Shown here piece by piece: positions 1-11,565 of a stretch of 64,000 nt of DNA. Source of the stretch: Phallus indusiatus (taxonomy: Eukaryota; Basidiomycota; Agaricomycetes; Phallales; Phallaceae); the NCBI GenBank assembly GCA_027605045.1, contig JAQFWX010000029.1, forward strand, positions 124,001 through 188,000. The letters are read 5' to 3'. Both the position numbers and the translations under genes were made by a program. A model generated the notes under the pieces. That model made no database searches. It was not told the DNA's origin and saw only the letters and a program-made list of their open reading frames with translations. The first letter of the stretch is position 1. Each line of letters begins with the position of its first letter.

Positions 1-219
1 AATGAAAGCTGTTCTGTTGGGGTGGAAGGAGCGTTAGAAATGTAGGTCAAAAAGACCGTCCGCGTCATCGCCCAAACTTCCATAGCATGCGGCAAAGTGA
101 GAACAGACGTGACCAAGTGTGACACCGCTTACATCATTGGCGAGTATAAAGCGACAGGGCTGACTCGACCTAAACTGAGCTCTCATATCCAGATATAAAA
201 GATAATCAAAACCAGAACA
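1..219. other. left-edge intergenic DNA with a TATA-like box
   Basis: No coding frame could be supported in the first 219 bases. A TATAAAA sequence lies at 194-200, only 20 bases before the ATG at 220. That is very close if it is a working TATA box, so the downstream in-frame ATG at 286 may be used at least partly. Confidence 0.4.
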
Positions 220-2573
220 ATGTCTCTTTCAGAACTTTCAACACCTTCTTTCGCAAGCCCCTCAGATAGCACAGTCTCGAGCCCCATGTCATCCCCACGC
301 ACTCCACCGAATCTACACCAAAATACCATGCTCCCAGACACTAGATGGCTGGCGCAAAAGTTTGGAGGCACAAGTGTTGGCAAGTTTGCTGTAAAGATTG
401 CAGAGACCATCATACCGTACGTCTTTCGTCATGTTTTCACAGAGCTAGCTGCATGTTTTCTTACAAAGTGCCGTTCAGAGCATATCTAGACCAATATCGT
501 GTTGTCATCGTATGTTCAGCTCGGTCAGGCTCTACAAAAGCTCTGGGGACGACAAATCTGTTACTTCGCGCAGCAAGTGAAGCATTGAAACGAAATACTA
601 CTACAAACGGTCATCAAACTCCGGAAACACCTGGGACGGCCACGCCCCCAAGTTTCAGTCAGGTATTCGGTCGTCCACAAGCGCAAGACGCATTCGGTCA
701 ATACTCTCCTCCAAGTTCTCCCATATTCAACGGTGGCCGTCCTAGAGGCAATTCTTCACCACATCACAACTCCTCGTCTTCCTTTTCAATCTTTAATCCC
801 AATTCGCCGTCATTGCCTTTCAATGCAACTGTCGACCTCCTGAAATCGGAGCATATCACCGCTGCCAAGCAATCTATCAACAACCCTGGTTTGCTTCGTG
901 AGATAATTTGCGAGATTGAGCGCGACTGTGAAGGACTGCGGGCTTTTCTTTACGCTGCGCTGGTACGCCCAAATACATGCATGCGTTTATTCGGCACTCG
1001 TAATTGACCAGGCTCATTATTACTCCAGGTCATCGACGAAATCTCACCGAGATCAAGGGATAATATTATAGGCGTGGGCGAACGTCTGTCTTGCAAACTC
1101 ATGGCCGCGATTCTCAGAGACCGGGTAAATACCTCGTGTCATTGTTCTTTTTCCCAGGGGCGTCGTCGACTAAATTGGGGCACTTTATTGTAGGGTATCG
1201 ATTCTGAATTTGTTAGCCTTGAGAATATCATACCCGAGAATTTCGAGGACACGGACCACACGACATCTTCAAAAAACTGGGATATCGAAACACTAGATCA
1301 ATCCTTCTACGATCGTCTTTCTGTTCTTGTAGCTGATAGAATCAAACAATGTGAAAATCGTATACCCGTCGTAACAGGTAAAGGATCAATTCATGCAGAT
1401 ATATATATATATATATAGCAGCATTCCACTAATCTAATCAATTGTCTAGGCTTTTTCGGGCCCGTTCCCGGATCACTCTTACGACAAGTCGGCCGGGGAT
1501 ATACTGATCTTCTTTCAGCACTGCTTGCGGCCGGCCTGCAAGCTTCGGAGCTGCAAATCTGGAAAGAGGTAGATGGTGTATTCACGGCTGATCCGCGCAA
1601 AGTACCCACCGCTCGTCTAATACCAACAATATCTCCTGACGAAGCTGCGGAATTAACCTATTATGGAAGCGAGGTGGTTCATCCCTTCACGATGGAACAG
1701 GTACTGTGTTCTTTCCTTATCCGTGTCTTGTCATACGTGATTAATCGATGTTATCTCCAGGCTATTCGCAAAAGAATCCCTATAAGGATCAAGAACGTCG
1801 AAAACCCTACTGGGCGAGGAACCGTGATTCAACCAGAAACTGAAGGAGAAGTGCAAAATATAGATCTGGAGGCTATGATGCAATCGGGTGCTTCTCTTCC
1901 GACTCTACAAGCCGCAGCCATAGAACTCGAAGAGCTAGAGCGAAGGAAGCGATTACCGACCGCTGTCACGATTAAGGAGAATATCCTCGTCTTGAACATC
2001 AACTCAAATCGAAAAAGTGTCAGCCATGGGTTTTTGGCTGGTATATTCACCACTCTGGATAAATTTGGGGTTGTCGTCGATCTTATTAGTACCAGTGAGG
2101 TACATGTTAGTATGGCTATTGAAGATGGAGGCTTGAGTAAAAAAATGCTTTCTCGGTTGATAGCGGAGCTGGAAAAGGCTGGTACCGTGAGTACATTGAA
2201 ATCATTTCATGTATAGATTGCTCATCATCATCATCAAATATAGGTCTCGTCATCAAATGATATGGCCATCCTATCTCTCGTCGGACACCAAATGCGAAAT
2301 ATGGTCGGAATCGCCGGAAGAATGTTTTCTACACTGGCTGAAGGAAAAATCAATATAGAAATGATCAGTCAAGGTGCTTCTGAAATCAACATTTCATGCG
2401 TTATTCAAGCAAGAGATGCGAATAAAGCGCTCAATTTGATTCATCAAAGTTGTTTGCAAATTAAACCTGAAGGCGCGAGAGGACGAGGTATGTGGCAATT
2501 ATTATTATTACCAACCTCTATTATCTTTATATTTATTTGATTTTTCGTCTTAGTCGGACCTTGGCTATTTTGA
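220..2573 (+). CDS. HOM3: aspartate kinase (aspartokinase)
   Basis: It phosphorylates L-aspartate in the first step of threonine, methionine and homoserine synthesis in fungi, in the cytosol. The N-terminus carries the kinase signature KFGGTSVGK (near 358-390), followed across an intron (417-478) by YLDQYRVVIVCSARSG and KALGTTNLLL. A Ser/Pro/Asn-rich insertion of about 90 residues (590-850) interrupts the kinase domain. Later exons hold FFGPVPGSLL and the DGVFTADPR substrate motif (near 1572-1600). Two C-terminal ACT-type regulatory segments follow (1970-2215 and 2262-2487), with NMVGIAGRMFSTL and INIEMISQGASEINISCVI. The last intron (2488-2553) leads to a short exon ending GPWLF-stop. An AT microsatellite (about 1399-1418) lies in an intron. 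The ACT domains imply threonine feedback control, as in yeast Hom3. The start at 220 gives the longest N-terminus; 286 is an alternative. Confidence 0.93.
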
Positions 2574-2900
2574 GATTTAGAGATAAACCGCTCATTGCAG
2601 GATCGGTTACAAAAATCACGAGCTTCAACAGCTTCATTTTTCTTTCTTTCTTTCTTTCTTCTCTTCTGGTTTGATCGAATGGACGTGATTTCTTAGAACA
2701 AGGACGTTATGCATTCGTCATCAACTGTACTCTTATCTATCACAATTTTTTACCCAATATGACTGTAGACTTTTCAACAACGAATAGCATTCGTAGTCGC
2801 TTACGTAATTCTATCTTCAAACCTTCATCACTATCAACTGGCACTGCCAACTTGAACCACAAAAAAAAACAAGGACCACGATACCTTTCCATTGGTTTGA
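2574..2900. other. intergenic, short T-rich spacer
   Basis: This stretch separates two genes on the same strand. It contains pyrimidine-rich tracts (ttctttctttct near 2640) compatible with a fungal core promoter for the next gene. A short ATG frame at 2760 runs to a stop before the ChAPs start and shows no recognisable protein, so it was not annotated. Confidence 0.4.
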
Positions 2901-5678
2901 ATGGACACATTTCGAGACGTTCCCGAGTTTTTTGAAGTAGATGTTGGGGAATCGCTTGTCGCGCGCACAGAACTACTAGGTACTGTCTCTTTTGTTGAGC
3001 GTTTGTATTCAAAGAGTCAAACCTTTTTCTTAGCAACTTTCCGCGAACTTGGTCCGCCTGACCTATGTCACACTGTTAAAAGCCCCGGAAGAACTCAAAA
3101 AGACGTGCGGTTCTTCTATTCTTGTTGCTTTATGGGAATGGGACTGACTTGATACGGCTTTTTTGGTTAGGAGCAGCTCGGGACGTATCATTACGTGTCC
3201 GGGGTGGATGCTTCATCATCTGCTTCTTTGGCGGCTTATTTGAACTCGTTAACGTACGCTGTTGAAGATAATGCTGCATGGTTCTCGAAAAGTACTGCTT
3301 TTAAAGTTCGGAATGGGTGTTACTGGTTAGTTGTTTCGTCTCGTTGGCTTGTCTGTCGGTTAAGTCGAGTGTTGTCTGATAATTTGTTATTGGATAAAAC
3401 CAAAAGCTGTTTCAATGCTTTCTCTCGTGTTGATGTGAGAGTGGATGTCAAGATTCCTGGGGGTGTATCCGCGTACGTTGTTGATTTGAGAGGTGAACGG
3501 TACGTTATATCCTGTTTCGCGTATGTGGGCATGGCGGACTCATTTTTTATGATCTTTTTCTGATCAGACATGAAGCAACACCGGAAATATGGCAAGAAAC
3601 CTATCTTTCGGCTTTATTGCGTTCGGTATTATACTCTGACGATCCGAGTTATCGTCTGATGGGATACCGCAAACTCGATCCTATCACCACCCCCGAAGCA
3701 GAGATCCGCTTCCTACAAACAGCTGAAACATTGTTCGCCAAAGGTTTTGAATAAATCTCGTCTTTGTCATGTGATTTGTTTTTCTTATGTATTTTTATAT
3801 AGGTTGGCAGCTGGGATCAGCGCCTGAGGTTCAGGTCGCCAGTATTGCATCGAATCATCTTACAGCCGGTATACTCAAATACTTTGGCGACAGTTTTCGA
3901 TACAGTCAAGCTGTCAATCTATTTGAAAAGCTCTACGTGAAGTACCCAGAAGTTGCTTCACTCCTTGCGCAGAGTTATATTGGAATGAGTAAGCTATTCT
4001 TATGCTTCTTCATTGGAGAAGCGTCTGCTGACTCTGTTTCCACAGACGAAGAAGTGAAGGCTGTTGAAGTAATGTCCGCTGCCTTCCGTCAACATCCAAT
4101 GACATATACTCTCCTCCATGTCCAATGCGACTTTCTTCGTAGCAAAGGCAAGCTTGACTGGGCTCTGAAGCTAGCACGACAAGCCGTCAACTGCTCTCCA
4201 AGCGAATTTCTCACCTGGGCGAAGCTTACTGAAGTGTACATAGACATGGGGCAATACGAATCGGCCTTGTTGACGTTGAATTCGTGCCCCATGTTTACGT
4301 ATGCTGATCGTGATCTGCACCGGATGCCTACGCCTCAGCGGACCCATTTGCCTGTGAAACAGTTTATTGTTGATTCACAGTTGCTTGGTGAGGATCGTGA
4401 TGAAGAAACTGAGGTATGATTGTGCTTTGTTTTGAACATTCGTTTCAGGTTTTTGATCCTGTACCCCCTCCTTCTAAGGTCGATCCGGCACTACGACGAT
4501 TACCCGCTCCAAATCTACGTGGGACGTTTGGGAAAGCATATGCTCTTCTCACACGTCTAGTTTCTCAGATTGGTTGGGATGAACTGCTTTCAACACGATC
4601 GGCAGTGTTCGTCATGGAAGAAGAATATCGTATGCAGAAGGCACAAGTGGAGATCGAGAACGTGATAGAAGCTACGAAGCATACCAACGGGAATGGCGAA
4701 AGCGAAGTCGACGCTGATGAAAATGCATCCACGCGAGGGGTTATATCGCCTAGTCGAACACCCGTCGAGTCTGAAGTTGAGGCGATTACGGCTAACATAC
4801 CCACTATTCGGATATCCACCGAGAGTGACCGGGTGAGAAGAGAGGCTGAAGACGTTCAAGAGACGGATGCGGATGCATCGACTCTGAGAGCGGACACGGT
4901 CTCGTTGGATAAACCTGCTCAAGCTGCCGTGTCGGACGATAATGACCGTGCGGATGACGAAGATGACCCATCATCAGAACCCTTTTCTTTCAGTAACAAG
5001 AGACTGTGCGAGCGGTGGCTTGATAATCTGTTCATGGTTCTTTATGAGGTAAGGTTATTTGGGATAGCCTCTAAAAGTGGGAGAATAACACGATTGGAAT
5101 AGGATCTGCGTGTATGGACGATCTTCCGAGCCGAAGTAGCGCATTTCAAGACACAACATGTTGCTTATCGTAAAACTGGTTCAGAATGGGAGATACTTGG
5201 GGATCTAGGGCTGAGGCTCCATCATAAGGAGGAAGCTAAAGAGGCGTATCAGCGGGCTTTAGATGCCAAGTTCAGTCATCGGGCATGGTCCAAGTTGCTT
5301 GAAATGTACGCTGATGAAGGCGATCTACTGCGCGCTCTGCAAGCAGCTATACGTTTAACGGCGCATAATCACAGGTTAGGACTTTATATCTTCTTGTTGG
5401 TATAACTTTCTCTGACCAGCTCTATCCTCTTTATCAAGGTATTACGTTGAGATGTCTGTAAGTATACTTCGTCGTCTCTTGTAGGCACTACGAATAACGC
5501 TCTGTTTTAGTATCCTACTCCCGTTGCGACACAGTTCTACAAACTAGGTCAGATGTATGGACACGGCAAGATCTCATACACCCTGATGAGCATGGGTCTA
5601 CCAGAGCCCATCCTAAAAATCATGGAGGGCTATTTACGTTATGGCCGAGCTTTCAAGGTGGAAGGATATGATTTCTGA
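2901..5678 (+). CDS. ChAPs family exomer cargo adaptor (Bch1/Bud7/Chs6-like)
   Basis: ChAPs proteins bind Arf1 and Chs5 in the exomer coat at the trans-Golgi and sort cargo such as chitin synthase to the plasma membrane. The protein opens MDTFRDVPEFFEVDVGESL and joins across an intron (about 2980-3033) to FRELGPPDLCHTVKSPGRTQ, the conserved family N-terminus. Middle exons carry IPGGVSAYVVDLRGER, TPEAEIRFLQTAETLF and a TPR-like helical array (FEKLYVKYPEVASLLAQSYIG, KLDWALKLARQAVNC, WAKLTEVYIDMGQYESALLTL). An acidic Ser/Thr-rich insertion of about 120 residues (4660-4980) follows FGKAYALLTRLVSQIGWDEL. The C-terminus is the family hallmark: TPVATQFYKLGQMYGHGKIS, then YTLMSMGLPEP and GRAFKVEGYDF-stop. 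About ten short introns are inferred. The start at 2901 was chosen because it leads directly into the conserved N-terminus. Confidence 0.9.
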
Positions 5679-5906
5679 TCTAGGTTTTCTTCTTTTCTTT
5701 GTTATTTTTCTCAAGTACGTACTAGGATTGTCAGATAATTTTGTTCCACATTTTTTTTTTTTCATTTTTACTTACGCGAGGGTCGTTGTGAGAAGTTACT
5801 AGCATATTTATTGTATTACCTTATGGACCCTCACCTTGTGGGCGCCTAAATCAGATTTTTAAAAGTCGGCGAGACACTGGCAACGACTTCAAAAAAGACT
5901 ACCGTC

Positions 5907-7279
5907 ATGTCCTCTTCACCCATTCTTCGCCGTTTGTCAACGAGCACTTCTACGTCTGCAGATACTCGTGAGGATTTGATTAATGCGTATGAGGCCGAAG
6001 AAGAGCGAATAATTAATGTCCTTTCTCGTAAATTGGAGCAGGTGCGCTTAAGTTTGTTTTACTTTCTTTTTGTCCTCAGTGAGATTAAGGAAGCGATTAT
6101 AGTTGCGAGAGGAAAAGATATCACTTGAGAATGCTCTTGAGGCTGAGTCAGAGTCCCATGTTAATCGTTTGAACCGTGAATTATCTGTTATGAGGATGAG
6201 GCAGCAGAGAGCTGGGAATACGGACGACTCGGACCCTTCGCAACAGCAATCTCAATCACTTGATTCAACATCTGGATTAGATCCTAGGTTCCCGAGTGCT
6301 GACGTTCTGTATGAAGCTATGAAGACAGAGAATGAAAGTTTGAGAAACAGGTTGGTTGACACGGAACGAGATTATATCCGTCTGGCGAGGTTGAACGAGC
6401 TATACCGCGAAGAGCTTATTGAACATCGACGGCGCGTAAGTCATTACTATCTTTATTATACATATCTTTGTTTATCATTACATTCAGCTTGGATTATCTG
6501 TCGATAACTTGGTTGGATTACCTGGATCATCTTCAGAGCCATTCTCGCAATCTCTGCATCGCAGATCCTCTTCTCACTCTCCCAATAACTCCTTTTTCCT
6601 GTCTACACGATCCGCCCTATCAGCCGTTCCTATTCCGAGGAATAATACGCAGCTACATAGAGCGAATACAATACAACCGTCTGATGACAACCCGTCCTCC
6701 AATACACCTCTCACCGCTTCTCCATCATTATCTCCCTCTCCATTCCCCTTCTCACCCCTAACACAATTGAATCCAGCCTCGCATGTTTCTAATGCCACGC
6801 ATTTGACCACGCCGTCCTCCGCGTCCCTCCATTCCGCGCCACCGCCACCGTACCCAGCTCCTGCTCCCCTGCAGCTTTCGTATCCCTCAGTCCCTCCTCC
6901 TTCTCTATCTTCTTCCCTAGGCAGTCAGGTTACTTCCATGTCACAATCACCCACCGACACGAGGAGTCCGCGTAGCGGAAGGGCCGGTGCACGTGTCGCT
7001 GAAGTAGGGAACCTGCGCGATTTGAGTAGAAGTAGGAGTCGACGCGGCAGCACAACCGATCAACGCTCAATACCGCCAAGTCCTACTTTAAACGGAACTT
7101 CTCTTCCCGTTTTTCCGAGTTCCTCCGTTATAGTCATTCCCTCTCGACATACTGGTAACAATGGGGCGATTGAACCTATTGCTCGACCAAGATCTAGTCA
7201 TCGCGTTGCGGAGACTGGAGTCTTGAGTCGAAATGGAACAGCTACAACAGATCATTCCAATGCTAATTCTGATACTTAG
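5907..7279 (+). CDS. CCDC6-like (DUF2046) coiled-coil protein
   Basis: Three exons are clear: 5907-6041, 6103-6435 and 6488-7279. Exons 1-2 encode a coiled coil. Its junction reads LREEKISLENALEAESESHV, followed by NRL, which matches the core of CCDC6/DUF2046 proteins (LRxEKxxLExxLExExExxVNRL). A second helical block follows (YEAMKTENESLRNRLVDTERD). The last exon is about 260 residues of Ser/Pro/Thr-rich, probably disordered sequence with many SP/TP sites and Arg-Ser stretches, ending at 7279. Human CCDC6 is a 14-3-3-binding coiled-coil protein of the DNA-damage response; the fungal role is not established, so I infer only a scaffold function. The ATG at 5907 follows a stretch with no longer in-frame extension. 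Confidence 0.75.
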
Positions 7280-7657
7280 TTTTTTCTTCTTTACCCAATG
7301 TTCTAATTATGATACTTTATGCGTATTTCTTCAAACACAACCAAAGTTTGATAGTAATTGGTCAGGATTAGGAAAAGTACACCAGTAGACGCTAAGGGCA
7401 GCATAGACCGATGGGTACCGGAGTACGGTCCCGAATCCGGAAACCGGTAACTGTACCAACCCGGCGACAGCGATAACAGTTACCACACACACCATACGCG
7501 CTTTAATTCTCGCCGTGTTTCCACTCGTCAAAAAAATTCTTTAAATAGACTAATTCCAAAAACATAAATCTTATGCATATCCTTTTTACCCAGTATTTAA
7601 TATTCCATGACCAAGATCAACATGTGGCGAGGTCAAATTTACAAATCACAAGAGGAA
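7280..7657. other. convergent 3' intergenic region
   Basis: This 378-base region holds the 3' ends of two converging genes, the CCDC6-like gene (+) and the GMC oxidoreductase (-). I see no further coding signal, repeat or RNA gene. Confidence 0.5.
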
Positions 7658-10600
7658 CTATCCATCGGCTTTGATGATTTCCACGGCTAGAATTTAATAT
7701 TGTCAGTTATAAGACGAAAGCTACGATAAGAGTACAAACCTCTTTCCCCGATACCATACGTTGTACCTAAATATATGAAAGTTAATTACTGAGATGAGGT
7801 AACGAGATCTCGGTGATTACGGACATTGTGAATGTACGGCAACACCTATCGGCGCGATTGAATAATCGCAAACCCTTATGTTATTCGTTCCATAAACCTA
7901 GGATTCTTAGCAATTATATACAATACAAGAATAGAGACATCTTACTTTGAGCTTAGGATCGACAACACCTAATTTGTCCCGAGAAACCATAGAAGCTGAT
8001 CCGCTCAAGTCTGGATAAAAATTTAAAATCAAAAAATGGAGAAGAAACATGAAAAGACTTACGGAAAAATGTAAACAGAGTACTTTTGATATACTCTACA
8101 TGCGTAAGATTATTTGAATTAACAGTCGATATAAAAAAGTATCGTTAAAGCGGCGGCACGCACCTCGCAATTCTTCATCAGTGACCATTTTACCCTCCCC
8201 TGGGGACACTTCCTTGGCAATAATGCTCTTCAATGGCTCGTGATCTTTGAGTTGCCGCGCCCATTTGAGTCCCTCGACCAAGATATCTAAATCGATATCA
8301 TAATCGAAGAAATTTATGTCGATTTCTGGTTTCTGAAGAGGATCTGCTGAAGTTATATGCTATTAAAAAAAACATAAAATGAACATAAAAAGAGTGCGAT
8401 TGAATAATGAGTTAGTAGATACCGTTGTTCCTCTGGACCACGGCATAACCATGCCGCACGCAACGGTTATATACTTCTTTCCGGCCTCGGGCTCGTCTGC
8501 AATTGTCTCTGAATCAGCGAATAAATGGGGAAGAAAGAGTATGTGTGTACGCACAAGGAGAACCGAAAACATAGGGACAAAACATGAATTCAATCTCGGG
8601 GTACTTGGGATTTTTCAAGCTCGCGAGTTGGATCTCCAGCTGTGCTTTCAGCCACTTGACTCTTTCCGGATCACCGCTTAAACTAGCGATACGATCAGAA
8701 ATTTGCTTCTCGTGTCGCGCTATAATGTCATTCGCTTTGGGAGAGATTGATTGGATTGAGGTGTATATAACCTCGTGTTGAACGTAAGACAGAAGGCCAT
8801 GTTTTCCCTCGTCACTGGTAATTCTAATTCAGCGGGAAATAAACCTCCTCAAAATGTAAACTTACTATATTTTCCTGTACTTCGCGAGTTCTATGGAGTC
8901 TCTCAAAATATCAAGCGTTTCCCCTACACATTCTGGGGTAAGCTCTAAAAAAAGTAGTTATTTATCTCCGGTGTGAGACCGTTCAAAGGAAGTATTTTGG
9001 CATACCAAATGTGATATTTATACACAAGTAGTGATCTTGTAATTTCTCTCCTACTCCGGGAAGATCAATAACGGTGGGGATACCCAAGGGTTTAAGAATC
9101 TTTGGACTTCCGATCCCGCTGAGCTCCAAAATTTGTGGAGTTTTGATCGCTCTGAGAGAAAACTTAATCAACAACAATAGTTAAACAATAAAAAGAGTAT
9201 CTTCACCCAGCGCATAATAGAACCTCTTTCTTTGCATACGCGACTAACGTTTCGCCACCCAACACAAATTCAACTCCATCTGCAGTGACGTTTTCTTTCG
9301 AATTGTCATTGGTTTTCGTTAGCACTTTTGTCGCCTGCGCTTCAGTAAGTACGGTGAGATTTTTTCGCCCTAGGTTTGGAAGTATGTAGCCCTAAAAGTT
9401 ATGAGCGAGGTTATTTTTGCAATATGTTCGATATTTTCCTTACCTTGAAGGCAGTAGAGCGAGTATTTGTCTCGGGATCTATGGCAACAGGGTTACTCCA
9501 ATATCCCGTATAATCTCCAAGTGCCTGTGATAAAATTTACGGTAAGCATGTGTCAAAGTGTTCATATTGTCACTGACGTGATCCGGTCTGAGGGGTATAC
9601 CTCGGTTTATGGATGTCTTGAGAAACATTTAGGACTTTCAACCAAGGGGGAAAAAACCGTAACTGACTTCTCTATAATATTTGTCTAAACCCGATGAAAA
9701 TTCGCAATACGAGATTGGGAGGGGACCTGATAGGAGAATAAATTACAAGGGCTAAGAATAAATTAGAAAAACACGATACCGTTTTTCCCGTACCAGGATT
9801 GGTCCTCTGCAAGCGCGTCGTTTTCGATAGCTTGTGCGGAAGGTGGATGGAATCTAAAATTTTTTTTAAAAATTAAGTGAAGGAAGTATCAACGAAACGC
9901 TGCTGACCTCTCGGCTTTCTGAACACAAGAGATCAAATCCTTATATGCCCAGCCCGAATTTCCAAACTTCTCCCATGCTAAGCGAGATAATTAGCATCGC
10001 TCTAGTTATATGTAGAAGAATAACTACCGTCAATCTCATCTCGGCCTGGACGAAGCCACATGAGCATATTTGTGTTCGAACTTCCACCGAGCCCTTTTCC
10101 GCTGTATTGAAGTTTAAACATTGTAAATGAAAAAAAAGAAAAATCAAATCATCTTTACACAGGAATAGGTATCTTTCTGTCAGCAGCTTTCTTTTGAGGA
10201 ATCTGAAAATAGATTGGATGTCGGCCGTTATGAAAATGCGAATCGGATACAAACCGTTGAAAGAAGCCATTCATATTCAGCATTCCCCAGTTGTTCGCTC
10301 ATCCACAATGCACCCAAAGGTTTATCTGTTTTCAAAACGTACATTTAAACACAGAGACTTGAAGAGTGTAAGTTTGACCCACCGATGAAGTAATCACGAG
10401 GACGTCCTTTGCCAGCCTCGAGTAGTAAGACAGTCGTTTCTGGGTTTTCTGATAGTCGGCTTGCGACAACTGAACCAGCTACCTACAATCGATCCGAAGA
10501 TCAGTCGAGATTTAGTAATTCTGACTAGGTATCAAGCCATACCCCTCCCCCTTCATAGAACTGTTAGGCATCAGATCAAGAGAAGCAACAATTCACAACT

Positions 10601-10667
10601 TACCGACGACAATGTAGTCAAACGTTTTTTTCGCAACATCCTCAACGCGAGCAAATTTATTCGCCAT
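7658..10667 (-). CDS. GMC-family FAD-dependent oxidoreductase
   Basis: GMC enzymes oxidise alcohols, sugars or similar substrates using FAD. The N-terminus [20 protein letters not shown] precedes a dinucleotide-binding fold whose visible parts are AGSVVASRL and VLLLEAGKG. The next signatures are [20 protein letters not shown] (near 10040-10105) and [18 protein letters not shown] (near 9100-9150). The substrate-domain end spells [20 protein letters not shown] and, after further introns, [20 protein letters not shown], then [14 protein letters not shown]. The His of FHLSG and the His of AVHSQ occupy the two catalytic positions. More than ten introns are inferred; one near the C-terminus uses the weak donor gtccgt. 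There is no N-terminal signal peptide, so it is probably intracellular rather than a secreted aryl-alcohol oxidase. The substrate cannot be read from sequence. Confidence 0.85.
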
Positions 10668-10750
10668 TAGGAATCAATTGTTATCGTTCGTTCGTTTGCA
10701 GACAGTGCGGTTTGAAAAGACGATAACGATAAAGAGACATGCATTCGATC

Positions 10751-10760
10751 CTTATATACA
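10751..10760 (-). promoter_or_regulatory. TATA box of the GMC oxidoreductase gene
   Basis: On the minus strand this reads tgtatataag, about 85 bases upstream of the ATG at 10667, a normal spacing for a fungal TATA promoter. Confidence 0.5.
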
Positions 10761-11565
10761 TGCTGGAGCTGGAACTCGTGTTGCATGCCCTCGGACACAT
10801 GAATATAGGAAAACTGATAATCGCCTCGGAGCACCTCGATCTCCCCGGGGCATTTGTAACCTGTTTCGGTCGCATCTCAAAGATTTGCGACGCCACGCTG
10901 ATGTATCTCTGCTGACGTAAAGCGGCAGTCTCAATTTGATCCTCCGAAACCTTGCCGAAACTTGGCTTTACCGGCTGTCCTCCAAGTCTTTAGCTTCGAC
11001 GCCTTTTATGTGTTCAAACAAAAAAAAAAAGAAATCTCGCATCAGGAACGAGACGACGTATTGCCACGACCCTAACAAGCTCTATTTAAGCTGCGGGATT
11101 TTGATCACTGAGGCCTAGTACTGGTGGGATTAACACACCGCCTCACCGCATTCCCCGGTCTCGACTTCCCTCGACTTCCGCGGTCTTATGAAGTGTACAG
11201 GCTTTTGGGAATTATGAACTAAAATGAGAAGTAACAGCCGGCCGCCACTAAGCGAATTCTCGCGATGAGTCGGACTGTAATGCAAAACTTCGGAATAGGA
11301 ATGCCAAAGCAATTCTGATTTTTTATCTTCGAAATTCGAATCAAGCTGTCATTTGGAGACTATAAAGCTCAGAAACGGTAATACGAGAGGGAAGGGAATA
11401 ATGTTATACATACTACTAGTATAAAATTGGCTTCATGGAAAACAAAACCTCAGGCTAAATTGAACTGGATTCATCACTGAATTTTATTAATTCACAACAC
11501 ACCTGAACCATACGTATATACAAATCGCACATATGACTTTAAGTTACAGATTCAAGTCGATAAAA
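10761..11565. other. intergenic region, no gene seen
   Basis: About 800 bases separate the 5' end of the GMC gene from the 3' end of the CPSF160 gene. Several open frames of 60-80 codons overlap on both strands, but none shows a conserved motif or plausible splice structure. Upstream regulatory sites of the GMC gene probably lie in the right-hand part of the stretch nearest 10761. Confidence 0.4.
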
